A stretch of 64,000 bases of DNA from Scalesia atractyloides. Taxonomy: Eukaryota; Streptophyta; Magnoliopsida; Asterales; Asteraceae. The stretch covers positions 76,879,358-76,943,357 of the forward strand of contig CAMTDV010000019.1 of assembly GCA_947069175.1 (NCBI GenBank). Direction: 5' to 3'. The notes under the pieces were generated by a model that saw nothing but the letters and a program-made list of their open reading frames with translations, was not told the DNA's origin and searched no databases. The stretch's first letter is position 1. Each line of letters starts with the position of its first letter. The translations under genes were made by a program, and so were the position numbers. Shown in pieces: positions 1 to 10,759 of the stretch.

Positions 1-2417
1 GTAGATGAGCGTCCCAATTTCCCTTGAAGTCTATGACACATGCTCGAAGCATATCTTCAAGAGTTTGAATGGTGCGTTCAGATTGACCATCAGTTTGAGG
101 ATGATAGGCGGTACTGAGATCCAATCGCGTACCCAAAGCGGCTTGTACTGCTTGCCATGTTCGTGAAGTGAAACGACCATCACGATCAGAAATAATGCTT
201 AACGGTACACCATGTCGGCTTACGATTTCGCTGATATAAATACGAGCTAGCTTTTCGTTCTTGAAATCTTCGCGGATAGGAATAAAGTGAGGTGATTTTG
301 TAAGTCGGTCAATTATTACCCATATAGTGTCATACCCACCAGAAGTGCGAGGTAACCCGCTAATGAAGTCCATGGTTATATTTTCCCACTTCCATACAGG
401 TATTTCAGGTTGGACCAGAAGTCCTGAGGGTCTTTGGTGTTCAGCTTTCACCTTGGAACATGTAAGGCACTTAGAAACAAAAACAGCAATATCCTTTTTC
501 ATTCCAGGCCACCAATAGGTGTATCGAAGGTCTTGATACATCTTATCGGCTCCTGGGTGTATAGAGTATCGTGTTTTGTAAGCCTCGTTCATAAGAATTT
601 CACGAAGATTGTTGTGGTCAGGAATCCATATGCGATCTAGATAGTACAGAATACCGTCAGATTTAGTTTCAATTTTTAGTTCAGCTCCACAGGACAGCTC
701 CTTTCGTACATCATCTTCCGTTACTGAAACATGTTGGGCTTCTCGGATTTGATCTTTAATGTCAGATATGATTTGCGAACATAGAAGACGAATGGAGTTC
801 GCATAACCCTTTCGACTGAGTGCATCAGCCACCACATTTGCTTTGCCAGGGTGGTACCGAATTTCACAGTCGTAGTCATTTAGAAGTTCGACCCATCTTC
901 GTTGCCTCATGTTTAACTCCCTTTGATTGAAGAAATGTTGAAGACTCTTGTGGTCAGTGTATATTTCACACTTAGTACCGTAGAGATAATGTCTCCATAT
1001 CTTAAGAGCGAACACAACGGCTCCAAGTTCTAGGTCATGGGTGGTGTAGTTCTTCTCATGAGTCTTGAATTGTCTCGAAGCATAAGCTATAACTTTTCCT
1101 CTTTGCATTAGAACGCAGCCTAATCCTTGCCCTGACGCGTCGCAATAAACCACGAAATCATCACAACCTTCAGGAAGAGTGAGGATTGGTGCATCACAGA
1201 GTTTTTGTTTAAGGGTTTGGAAGGCTTCTTCTTGTTTGGGTCCCCATATGAAAGGTTTTCCCTTATGAGTTAAAGCCGTGAGTGGTACAGCAATGCGTGA
1301 GAAGTTTGAAATGAAACGACGATAATAACCAGCCAAACCAAGAAAAGATCTTACTTCAGTTGGTGTACATGGCGCTTGCCATTCTTGTACCGCTTTGATC
1401 TTTGAGGGGTCGACATGTATTCCCTTGTCATTGACTACATGTCCGAGGAATTGCACCTCTTTTAACCAGAATTCACATTTGGAGAATTTGGCGTAAAGCT
1501 TTTCTTTCTCTAGAAGTGTAAGGATGAGTCGAAGATGTCGCTCATGATCAGACTTAGACTTTGAATAAATAAGGATGTCGTCGATGAAGACTATAACAAA
1601 ACGATCGAGATAAGGTTTGCAGACTCTGTTCATTAGATCCATGAAGACAGCTGGAGCGTTAGTTAAACCAAATGGCATGACCATGAATTCATAATGACCA
1701 TAACGAGTTCGAAAAGCGGTCTTTGGGACGTCTTCTTCATGCACTCTAAGTTGATGGTAACCAGATCGAAGGTCGATTTTTGAAAAACAGCTGGCACCTT
1801 GAAGTTGGTCAAGAAGATCATCAATGCGAGGTAATGGATAGCGATTCTTGATTGTTAACTTGTTGAGTTCTCTGTAGTCGATGCACATGCGAAACGATCC
1901 ATCTTTCTTCTTTACAAAAAGGACAGGTGCACCCCAAGGCGAGGAGCTAGGACGTATGAATCCCTTGTCAGTCAACTCTTGCAATTGACTAGCTAGCTCT
2001 TGCATTTCAGAGGGGGCTAACCTATAAGGAGACTTTGCAACTGGTGTAGCACCAGGTATAAGATCGATACGAAATTCGACTTCCCTCACAGGAGGAAGTC
2101 CTGAGATGTCGTCAGGAAAACTCGCGGGAAATCTTTTACTACAGGAATGTCTTCAAGTTTTTTCTCCATGGTTCCCTTTTCGACGATATGAGCTAAAAAC
2201 GCGACATAATTCTTGCGAAGATATTTTTGAGCTTGAAGACAGGACATTAATCTGAGCCCTTTCGACGAGGTTTCTCCAAAGATTCGTAGAGTCTGGCCGT
2301 TTGAAAGAGGAATGCGTATAAACTTTTCGCGGCATACAACTTCTGCCTGATGTTGACTAAGCCAGTCCATACCGATTATGATATCAAAACTTCCCAACTT
2401 CATAGGAATAAGGTCAA
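1..2417 (-). pseudogene. Element A pol: end of protease, reverse transcriptase, RNase H, integrase (partial, frameshifted)
   Basis: Polyprotein that would copy the element RNA and integrate the DNA. The segment begins with the end of the protease region (IIIGMDWLSQHQA, about 2340-2385). The RT follows at about 2080-1330, with its catalytic FIDD near 1577-1588 and the MPFGLTNAP motif just upstream in the protein. RNase H has CDASGQG near 1140 and DALSRK near 820. The integrase has an HPGADKMYQDL zinc-binding region near 540, CLTC near 475, and the DDE core including MDFISGLP, SDRDGRF and the SERT glutamate in the first 380 bases. Compared with the family, one base is missing near 2420 and another near 2115. 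From about 2115 to base 1 the frame stays open and runs off the window. Confidence 0.88.
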
Positions 2418-3989
2418 CTAGAAATTATGGTCGTTTAGAGTAAGAGTGCAATTACGTATAATAGAGTTCAATGAGACCGGTTTCCCGTCAGCAACTTCTA
2501 CTGTTATGGATTCCATGAGCTTATCACGATTTTGGTTTAAGATAGGTTCAAACTCTAAGGACACAAAACTTTTATCCGCGCCAGTATCAAACAACATGGA
2601 TGCATATCGACCATTAATAAGGAACGTACCGTTAACCACATTGCCGTCAGCTCTAGCCTGATTAGCGTTAATGTTGAAAGCTCTTCCTCTTGCAGGTGGA
2701 GGAGCTTGGTTCGCTTGATTCACCGGATTGGCTTGGGCCTGAGCATGAATAATGTTCACCAACCTTGGACAAGTGTTTCTAAAATGGCTTGGGTCTCCAC
2801 AATTGTAGCAAGCCCGCATAGGTTGTGCCATAGGATAGTTGGGTTGGTAATATGTTTGGGCTAAATGTTGGGTAGGTGGTAATAGTAGGGGTGTTTGGGC
2901 TTGACCCATCATTTGCTGGTGGGTTTGGGTTGAAGGCTGGTGGCGGTTCGTTCGTTGAGGCATGCGGCAGGTTTGAACAGTATGGCCTGCGCGACCACAG
3001 CCGGTGCAATGTTGGCAAGGATGATCAGGAAAGTGGTGGTATTGGCAACGGTTGCATTTTGGTAACGGGCCAGAGTATGGTCTTTTGTATGGTGCAGGTG
3101 AAGGGGCGACTTGGGTAATGGGTGCAGCAGGAATAGGGTAATTGGTTTGTGTGACGGCGAAGTTTCTGGTGTTACGCTTCCTCTTGTTAGCAAACTTAGA
3201 GGAGGAGGTGGAATGGTTTGAAGTTTGACCCTCAACGGGGGCTTTCTTTTTCTCTTCTTTAAACTTACCGTTGCGAATTCGATTCTCGGTCAGTTCAGTG
3301 GCTAGTTCCATAGCAGCTTCAAGTGTCGCTGGTGAAGTGCTGAGAACTGAATCTTGAATTTTCGAGGGAAGACATCGAATATAATGCTCAATTAAACGAT
3401 AAGTTGGAATGAACAAGTTAGGAACCATTTGGTTCAACTCTAAGAACCTCTTGTTGTAGGTGGTATGATCTCCCTCCTTTTGCTTTAAAGAATGAAATTC
3501 GTCCTCCAACTTTTTAATTTCACTCCTAGGACAGAAACGCATAGTCATGATTTCCCTTAACTCCTCCCATGTTAAGGCCATTGCATCATCAATTCCCCTC
3601 TTCCCCTTTTCAGTATTCCACCAGGTGAGAGCTACCCCAAATAGTCTCTCGGTGGCGTATCGAACCCTGCGATCCTCAGGACAATCGCAGTTGAGGAAGG
3701 TGTTTTCCATTTCCTCAAACCAGTGGAGGAGAGCAGTGACACCTTCGGTCCCTTCAAATTTAGGAGGATCACAAGACTTCAAATGTTTATATGAGCACTT
3801 GCTGGTAGGAGGGTTGCCGATGTTCTGGTCATGTTGTTGGGGAGGGTTAGTAGGATTTGTAGCGAGGGCTTATTGTACTTGAACCACAATGTCAGGAAGC
3901 ACCGTGGCCATTTGTTTCGCGATTTGTGCGGCCAAGCGTTCGTGAGATCTTCCTGATCTTTTACCCCCTCGTTGTTGTCTAGCCGACAT
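2418..3989 (-). pseudogene. Element A gag with two CCHC zinc knuckles, running into protease; one nonsense codon
   Basis: Capsid/nucleocapsid gene. The start chosen is the ATG at 3989 (MSARQQRGG), because the related gag of element C starts at the matching place. A TAA near 3870 (QVQ then stop then ALATNP) breaks the frame. Beyond it the gag core is open (HWFEEMENTFLNCDCPEDR, WWNTEKGKRG), then come the knuckles CTGCGRAGHTVQTC and CYNCGDPSHFRNTC, then the protease active site LFDTGADKSF. It terminates just after NDHNF, where one lost base shifts the frame out of protease. The protein is about 80 percent like the gag of C by eye, so A, B and C belong to one family. Not expressed as a functional Gag in this copy. 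Confidence 0.88.
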
Positions 3990-4804
3990 CTACAGGAACA
4001 TACATAAGAAGATTGTGAGTTTATGGAGTCTTTTTAGGTGTCATGTGTCTTTAAGAAAATGAAAATAACATAAATATCAATAATGCAACTACATCCATAG
4101 GATGTCTTGGGTTTACTCATGTTGGGCCTCAAATGTCCCCCATACCTTCACCTGTATAGTCATGTGGGCCCCCATGGCTATTGGTTTGGTAGGATTCACA
4201 TTAGTATTGGCGATTTAACACTCGCATCACCCGAATGCAAACCACAAAATATGTTTACGAGATGTATGGTCGGAATGTGTCCAGGTGTAGACACAATGAC
4301 AACTCAAAGTGGGGTTAGCTCACACGACGTTTGGTATAGCATGCTTTGGCCTAATAGGTACTTCGTACTCTCATCGTTAGTCCCCAGGTAGGCAAACTGG
4401 TCCTTTATTTTGGATTTATACGAATGCCAGCCTAGACAGGACGTTCCGACTACCGGTACTGGTACCCTTCCAGTTACTACATGCCCGTCATGAGAACTCA
4501 CTTTGATGAGATTTGAAAATACAAAAATCGTTGTAAAAGCAATCATGATAATGATGTGGTGTGTGCTTTCATGAATATGATATGTTATGAGAATATGATT
4601 CATGATAGGCATTATATGATAATATATACTTATGAACATGCTTGCATAACATTGAATGTAACATTTAACATAAAACATATAAGCATCATGAAATTTGGCA
4701 TGTAACACACAAAAATCTTAAAAATTTCTAAACAACTATAGTATAGGCTCTAAGGGTCTAATAACCTATCCTATATCCCTATAGTCATGGCTCTGATACC
4801 AATC
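3990..4804 (-). other. Element A leader: primer binding site and conserved leader block with a small open frame
   Basis: Between LTR and gag. The primer binding site (TGGTATCAGAGCC, complement of the 3' end of initiator tRNA-Met) lies at 4789-4801. It is followed by a block also present in B and C (GACTATAGGGATATAGGATA and the GTCCCCAGGTAGG region, on opposite strands). A frame open from 4708 to 4304 encodes a segment (VPVVGTSCLGWHSYKS, QFAYLGTNDESTK) with counterparts in B and C. Most differences between the copies change the amino acid, so the conservation may be at RNA rather than protein level. Confidence 0.6.
4789..4801 (-). promoter_or_regulatory. Primer binding site of element A (tRNA-Met type)
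   Basis: On the minus strand this reads TGGTATCAGAGCC, the standard plant retrotransposon primer site pairing with the 3' end of initiator methionine tRNA. It lies three bases after the LTR end. Confidence 0.9.
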
Positions 4805-5965
4805 TATCACACCCCGACCCGAAGCGGAATAAGAGTCGGGGCATAATTGGGTTATCACCAAAGCTCATGATATTTACTATTATGTTTCATATTTATTTAA
4901 ATCAAAATTACATTCTCAATAATCCAAACATGTCCATATAATTCAAAGAAAATAACCATCTAAACAATTCCAAGCTCTAAATCATTTTATTCTTCTAGTC
5001 CAATCCTATGTGTTTCTGGCTGCAGCTGGTTCACCTGTATCATGTGTAAAAATAGGGGTTTTGGGGTCAACATAAGTTGGCGAGTGAACCTTGTTAGATA
5101 AACATTTACTATTGATTTACTTGTTATTTTATCAAGGAAAAATTATGCATAATCATAAGTGAGCAAATGATAAATAATCAAGCAGTAACAATGTTAACCA
5201 CAAATTATAACATACAGTAACATACCAACAGCATACCATAACATATCAACTTGCATAAATATATAACATGAATGAAACTGTGCGATCAAGGCTCAATCAA
5301 ACGGAGCCGATCGTATTGCATGTACTGAAAATGATAAATGTCTGTGCGATCAAGGCTCAATCAAACGGAGCCGATCGTATGTTGGCACGCCAGGTTCACG
5401 CTCATAATGTAATGGGGAACATGCTCAACGCTCATAATGTAATGGGGAGCGGCGGCCTATGAAATTGCATGTACTGAAAAAATATGAATTGAGTCTAACT
5501 ATAACCACACAAACCATTGAATCAAACTGAATACACATTTGTCCATGATATGATGTATGCACAATAATTTAAGTATAATAAGTAGCAAGACACATGATAC
5601 ACCCCAAAACGTGATTAAAACGGGAATGTGTAAAGATTCACTCACATTGGGTGCGTTTGATTGGAGATGGTGGGATGCGCACGAGTTGGAAGAGTTGAAC
5701 AACGAGAATTACTAACCTAAATAATTAACGGAAAATATGGTAAATGAGTGAATTTTATTAATAATTTTAATAGACTTTTAGATATATTTTTGTGAGTTTA
5801 AGGCTATTTCCTATCTTTAAAAACATTATTTTTAAGTATTTTTAATTGATTTTTAAATTAAATTAAATAAATACAAATATAAAAATGTGTTGACTTTTTC
5901 GCTGACCGTTGACCGTTTGACTTGTTGACTTGTTGACTGTTTGACCGGTTTATTGTGTAAATACA

Positions 5966-6043
5966 TGCGCTGGGTGAGGCTCGAACCCGAGACCTCCCGT
6001 ACGCGTGCACGCAGCTCTACCAACTGAGCTACGTGTCTAACCC
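5966..6043 (-). repeat. tRNA-like module M1 in LTR A
   Basis: Sense strand begins GGGTTAGACACGTAGCTCAG. It carries a canonical A-box (TAGCTCAGTTGG) and a B-box-like GGGTTCGAGCC. The first seven bases (GGGTTAG) pair at six of seven positions with CTCACCC at the 3' end, like an acceptor stem. A normal anticodon arm is not evident, so this is a tRNA relic and not a tRNA gene. Confidence 0.7.
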
Positions 6044-6136
6044 GAAATAATTCTGTTTTTAATTATACTTATATATTAACTCAGCTTATTCAAAATTCTT
6101 TTATTTTCAAAAACATTTTAAATCATCGAACCGGTG

Positions 6137-6211
6137 CCATGTACAGGTCTCGAACCCGGGACCTGTGCTTTAACGCTACACACAGTCCACCGTTGGACTG
6201 TGTGTCTAACT
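6137..6211 (-). repeat. tRNA-like module M2 in LTR A
   Basis: Begins with the shared GTTAGACAC. The hairpin has arms ACACAGTCCA and TGGACTGTGT around ACGG. A second stem (ACAGGTC pairing with GACCTGT) encloses the B-box-like GGGTTCGAG. It lies 168 bp from M1. Confidence 0.65.
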
Positions 6212-6299
6212 TGGTTATTATACAGATTTTTATTATACTTAACAACTAACGTAGTTTATCCGGTTCAGTTAGAAAAATAAAACCTCTTTATAACAGAGT

Positions 6300-6380
6300 G
6301 GGTGCGTGTATCAGAGATCGAACTCGCGGCGTGTGCGTATTATTTGCACACAGTCCACCGCTGGACTGTGTGTCTAACCC
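6300..6380 (-). repeat. tRNA-like module M3 in LTR A
   Basis: Begins GGGTTAGACAC with the same 10-bp hairpin arms around GCGG, followed by a weaker B-box-like GAGTTCGATC. It lies 169 bp from M2. LTR A has no recognisable fourth module. Confidence 0.6.
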
Positions 6381-7220
6381 GTTTAAAGTATCAATTTTAA
6401 TTATTCTTATAATGTTTGCACAGTTCATCTTCTCCGTTAGTTTTTACAGACAGCCGATTACCCCTCTGTTTTCTTGTTTTAAAACGATTAACACATTCAT
6501 AAGACTGAGATGAAATGACAAAGACTGTGTTGGAAACAAACATACCGGAGGAATAATTCAACTCAGAAGTCCGGCAGGGCGTCGCTCTGTTTTTTATAAA
6601 CTTCAACTGAGCAAGCAAATTATTCGTTTTGATTAGCTAAACGTGGAATTGAAGTGCTAAACAAACGTTAACAGAGTGTTTGAATGTCCTTACCGTTTCA
6701 CAGATGAAAGTAAGGATTTCCAGAAGTTTTCCGGCGAACTGGAATTATCCGATAACAGCTTCTGAATTTGATTTCAGTTAAAAGGTCTGAGTTAGAAATA
6801 GCATAACAATTGTTAGACCACGACGGTATTGAAAGACTTACCGTTTTGATGAAGAATACGGTTTTCCGGCGAACTGCATAAACTTTCCGGCGAGTTCAAA
6901 GCTTCTCCGGTGGACTGAAAAGTGTGCGGAAATGTAATTGAGAGTTTGTAAAGTGTGTTTGCGTCGCGAGAGAGGACAGAGATTGATGTTATGCTAGAAT
7001 TGAAAGTTTTCGGTTATAAAAGCCGATTCTCTTCTAGAATTCAAGTTCATTCAAAGCAACTTGATTGAAAACGTCGGTGTAGCGGTTATAATCGGTAAAC
7101 CGCGATCAACCAAACGTCTTTGGACGTTTGACGACCGATTTCGGTTACAGATGGCGTAACCGGTTGCTTCATGGAAGACCATAAAATTTTATTGTTTCTT
7201 AATATTTACAGAAAACAACA

Positions 7221-7300
7221 AGTGGCGGAGTGGTGATTGTGTGTGTGTTAAGTCTTTGGGTTTCAACCCGGCTGACCCGGGTTCGAGTCCCGGCAGCCTC
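7221..7300 (+). repeat. Inverted tRNA-like module in U3 of LTR A
   Basis: Opposite to the LTR sense. It has an A-box (TGGCGGAGTGG) and a canonical T-arm at 7277-7293: CCGGG, seven-base loop TTCGAGT, CCCGG. The B-box GGTTCGAGTCC is perfect. A T-rich run (ATTTTATTTTT) follows directly, as at a Pol III terminator. The long middle part resembles Leu/Ser-type tRNAs with a variable arm, but no cloverleaf is complete. Confidence 0.65.
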
Positions 7301-7697
7301 ATTTTATTTTTATTTATTTTATTTTTACTTTTTATCAATTATAATTTTTATAGTTTAGTTTGTTTATTAATCATGTATCATTAAAAATCAAAATAGCCAT
7401 AAATACGCAACGTGACATTTAAAACTTGATATTCGATTACAAAACGGAGCGGGTTTGGAAACCCGTTTTTGACAAATGTTACAGAGTTGGTCACCGAGAT
7501 CATCAAGGTTCTATCTTCCAGTGGGTATGAACCTTTAAAACCTTTTTATGTTCATGTTTAACTCCGTTAGTTTGTAAACCAGTAACCAGAATTGTTAATA
7601 TATAGATAACAGCCGGATTTTTGTTTCTGGGTATTGTCTAGGAAGAGGATGAAGTTTTACTTAGAAAATAAGTATAATTAATCTTGATGTTTTAACC

Positions 7698-7738
7698 AGG
7701 TTAGGCACACGTCCCGATTTCGATTCTTGGTCAGATCC
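7698..7738 (+). repeat. tRNA-like module M4 remnant in 5' LTR of B
   Basis: AGGTTAGGCACACGTCCCGATTTCGATTC: the start and B-box end of M4 are joined, and the hairpin present in the 3' LTR copy (21258-21333) is gone. Confidence 0.6.
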
Positions 7739-7829
7739 GTATTAATAATAACAATTTCCCTTTTTCTTTAAACCAAACACGCTAACATGCTGCAAGATGT
7801 TAAGTATAATTAAAATCAGTATTTTAACC

Positions 7830-7901
7830 GGGTTAGACACACAGTCCAGCGGTGGACTGTGTGCAATTACAAAGCATACATCCCGGGTTCGAGCCACACA
7901 T
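7830..7901 (+). repeat. tRNA-like module M3 in 5' LTR of B
   Basis: GGGTTAGACAC start, perfect 10-bp hairpin arms ACACAGTCCA and TGGACTGTGT with loop GCGG, then CCCGGGTTCGAGCC as B-box/T-arm-like end. Confidence 0.7.
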
Positions 7902-7996
7902 GTTTCGACTTTCTGGAATAAAACCAAACCTTTTTAAAACCTATTCAGATCATCCTTCAACATGTATATAAATATAGTATAATTCAGTATATAAAC

Positions 7997-8070
7997 GGGT
8001 TAGACACACAGCCCAACTGGTTGGGCTGTGTGCACGTGAACTGAAGAGCTCGAGTTCGATTCGGGATACT
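7997..8070 (+). repeat. tRNA-like module M2 in 5' LTR of B
   Basis: Same start. The hairpin arms differ in sequence but still pair perfectly (ACACAGCCCAAC with GTTGGGCTGTGT). B-box-like GAGTTCGATTC follows. Confidence 0.7.
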
Positions 8071-8167
8071 TAAACCGGGTTTGGCAAATTATGAAACCTT
8101 TTTAATAAAACTAAAATAAGGTTTAAGCTAACTAGTATATATAAGTAATTAAAATCAGAAATATTTC

Positions 8168-8245
8168 GGGTTAGACACGTAGCTCAGTTGGTAGAGCTGC
8201 GTGCACGTATACGGAAGGTCACGAGTTCGAACCTCACACGCTGCC
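8168..8245 (+). repeat. tRNA-like module M1 in 5' LTR of B
   Basis: GGGTTAGACACGTAGCTCAG start with canonical A-box TAGCTCAGTTGG. ACGTAGCTC pairs with GAGCTGCGT with one G-U pair. B-box-like GAGTTCGAACC is present. Confidence 0.72.
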
Positions 8246-9317
8246 TATAATAAATCAGTCTGACCGGCCGTTGACCAGTCAACCTTAGAAAAAGAGTAAT
8301 TTTTTTAATTAAAAATCCTTTTTATTTTCTTTGAAAATTAGTTAAAAATACCTCAAAATAAGGTTTTGAAGCCTAAAAATTTGCATTAAATTCACAAAAA
8401 TAAATCTAAAAATCTCACTAAGAGCACTAATTAAAAATATTAATCTCAAATGAACTTTATTTATTTATCGAATTATTTCGTTATTATTTAGGTTAGTTTT
8501 TCCTCGTCGGTCGAATCATAATTTCGTGCGCATTCATCATCGTCAAGGAACGCACCCACTGTGAGTGAATCCTTACAAATTCCCCTTTTTATTCATGTTT
8601 TGGGGTGTATCATGTGTCGCTTTAACTATTTCGTTTATTCAAACTTGTGCTATTACCATTATATGACCTAAACTTGTGATGTAAATATTGTTTGTTGTGA
8701 TGCGTGTTTACATTTTGTCAAGTTGCGTGCAAATCATTCATTAGGCCCATCAGTTCCTCGTGGGAGACGAGTTGAACATCGCGTGACTCATTAGATCGGC
8801 TCCGTTTTATTGAGCCTTGATCTCATTGTTCATCATTTGGTGTGTGTGCTTGTGCATTAATTGATATTATGTGTATTGTGATTAAATTTACATTTACGTT
8901 TACTCATATGTGGTTATGCACCTTTTTATAACCAATATAATAAATTCGTTCAAACGTTTTCATAAGATTCACTCGCCAACTTTTGTTGACCCAAAAACCC
9001 TATTTTTACACATGATACAGGTGATCCAGTTGAGAAAAGAAACACTTAGGATGGCCTAGAAGAATAAACAAGTTAATGCTTTGGAATGATCGTTTAGTTT
9101 TGTTTTCCTTTGTAATTGTATGAATTTTATTTAATGGATATTTTGGTTTGTAATTTGAATGAAAAATGTATTTGAACATGTTGTGCTTGTATGTTTATTG
9201 TAACTTCTTCTTTAAAGTGAAATAATAAATATGAAACTTTATAGTAAATGTCATGAGCTTTGATGAAAACCCAATCATGCTCCGACTACCATTTCCGCTG
9301 CGGGTCAAGGTGTGACA

Positions 9318-10162
9318 GATTGGTATCAGAGCCTTTGACTATAGGGATATAGGATAGGTTATTAGACCCTTAGAGCCTATACTATAGTTGATTAGATTTT
9401 AATTGTTTATGTGGTTACATGCAAACTCATGATGTTTATTTGTTTCGTATTTATTACACACACAAATGCATGCAAACACTTTCACTATCATTTTGTGTGA
9501 TACTTAATGAGTTATACTTGTTGTCAAACATAACATACTTACATATACATTCATCACGCATATTTCAATGTTCACATATTCAAATCATTCTCATATTTCC
9601 TTTATTCAAGATTTTGTCGCATTTTTCGTTTTTCAATCTCATCAAAGTGAGTTCTACGACGGGCATGTAGTAACTGTAAGGGTACAAGTACCGGTAGTCG
9701 GAACGTCCTGTCTAGGTTGGCATTCGTATAAATCCAATATAACGGACCAGTTTGCCTACTTGGGGACTAACGATGAGAGTACGAAGGACCTATTAGGCCA
9801 AAGCATGCCACACCAAACGTCGTTCGAACTAACCCTACCTTGAGTTGTCATTGTGTCCATACCAGGACACCCTCCGACTTTACACTTTGCTGTCATGTTT
9901 TATGATTTCCATTCGGGTGGCGCAAGTGTTAACAGGCCAACACCAATATGAACCCTACCAGAGCCCAGTAGTCATGGGGGCCCACATGACTACCAAGGCT
10001 AAGTAAGGGGACATATGGGAGCCCAAACATGAGCAAAGCCCAAGACATCCTAAGGATGTAGTAAATTTATTTTCTTCAGTTGTTTTGTGAATGTTCATTT
10101 CTAAATACGACACATGACACCTAAAACGTCAAACTCATACTCTCGATACGTATTCCTTGTAG
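9318..10162 (+). other. Leader of element B with primer binding site and small open frame
   Basis: The primer site TGGTATCAGAGCC is at 9321-9333. The same conserved block as in A and C follows. A frame open from about 9568 to 9843 encodes VQVPVVGTSCLGWHSYKSN and then QFAYLGTNDESTKDLLGQS, matching the leaders of A and C. It ends about 320 bp before the gag start. Confidence 0.6.
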
Positions 10163-10759
10163 ATGTCTTCTAGTCTCTCGTAGAAGTATGAGATCAGGAA
10201 AATCCCGCGAGCGCATGGCTGCCCAAATCGCTCAACAAATGGCTGCTGTAATACCCAACATCGTAGTTCAAGTACAACAGGCCCTTACCGCTAATCCCGT
10301 CAACCCAAACAACCAAGAAGATCAAAACATTGTCAATCCTCCCCCAAATGCCACTAAATGCACCTTCAAGCATTTCAAATCCTGCGATCCTCCAAAATAC
10401 GAAGGGACTGAAGGTGTCACCGCTCTCCTCCATTGGTTTGAGGAAATGGAAAACACTTTTCTCAATTGCGACTGCCCCGATGATCGCAAGGTGCGATATG
10501 CCACTGGTCGTTTGTTCGGAGTAGCACTTACATGGTGGAATACAGAAAAGGCCAAGCGAGGTGCCGAGGATGCTATGACGTAGACTTGGGAAGAGTTGAG
10601 AGAAATCATGACAAGACGTTTCTGTCCAAGAAGCGAAATCAAGAAATTAGAAGATGAGTTCTATTCTTTGAAACAAAAGGAGGGCGACCACACCACATAC
10701 AACAAAAGATTCCTTGAGTTGAATCAGATGATCCCCAACTTGTTCACTCCCCCCTACCG
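10163..10759 (+). pseudogene. Element B gag, first part (broken)
   Basis: N-terminal and core gag (REPEAT family shared with A and C). The ATG at 10163 is out of frame with the rest: a small indel near 10180 separates MSSSLS from MRSGKSRERMAAQ. A TAG at 10581 interrupts the core after WWNTEKAKRG. The frame then continues through FYSLKQKEGDHTTYNKRF to TPPYR, where element C is inserted at 10760. The 5-bp target TACCG (10755-10759) is repeated at 18760-18764. Confidence 0.88.
10755..10759. repeat. Target site duplication of element C, left copy (TACCG)
   Basis: TACCG lies directly outside the LTR end TGTCACACC and recurs at 18760-18764 outside the other LTR end. Removing C and one copy restores an uninterrupted gag reading (PPYR followed by LIEHYI). 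Confidence 0.95.

Larger units (their letters stand above)
1..7483 (-). mobile_element. Element A: Ty3/gypsy LTR retrotransposon with gag-pol, 5' part, truncated by window edge
   Basis: Read on the minus strand, the order is LTR (7483-4805), primer binding site, untranslated leader, gag (3989-2418), then pol with protease, reverse transcriptase, RNase H and integrase down to base 1. The protease-RT-RNaseH-integrase order is that of Ty3/gypsy. The end of integrase, any chromodomain and the 3' LTR lie beyond the left edge. One nonsense codon and two single-base frameshifts make this copy non-functional. It is the only one of the three related elements here that carries pol, so its lineage is the likely source of enzymes for the gag-only elements B and C. 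Its LTR abuts a truncated LTR of element B, consistent with insertion into B. Confidence 0.9.
4805..7483 (-). repeat. 5' LTR of element A (about 2.7 kb) with tRNA-like modules
   Basis: In element sense the LTR starts TGTAACATTTGTC at 7483 and ends GTGTGATA at 4805 (family end GTGTGACA, one base changed). It holds one inverted tRNA-like module near its start (7221-7300) and three sense modules at 6380-6300, 6211-6137 and 6043-5966, spaced 168-169 bp apart. It also has a cluster of TTGAC W-box cores (5889-5947) and, near its end, a copy of the GATC-hairpin block (5280-5460) that also occurs in the interior of element C. Its right edge joins the truncated LTR of B directly. Confidence 0.85.
7484..9317 (+). 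repeat. 5' LTR of element B, left part missing
   Basis: Collinear with 21045-22916 of the 3' LTR, ending GGTGTGACA before the primer site. It contains modules M3, M2 and M1 intact and a remnant of M4 at 7698-7738 that has lost its hairpin half (about 37 bp). The loss of 694 bp at the left plus that small deletion accounts for the length difference to the 3' LTR. Confidence 0.85.

Noticed and set aside
2779..3235. Minus-strand frames in alternate phases over element A gag
   Set aside because: Overlap the gag frame with its zinc knuckles; Pro/Thr-rich shadows.
5966..8245. Functional tRNA genes
   Set aside because: A- and B-box-like elements are present but no module folds into a full cloverleaf with a normal anticodon arm, and all repeat at fixed spacing in LTRs.
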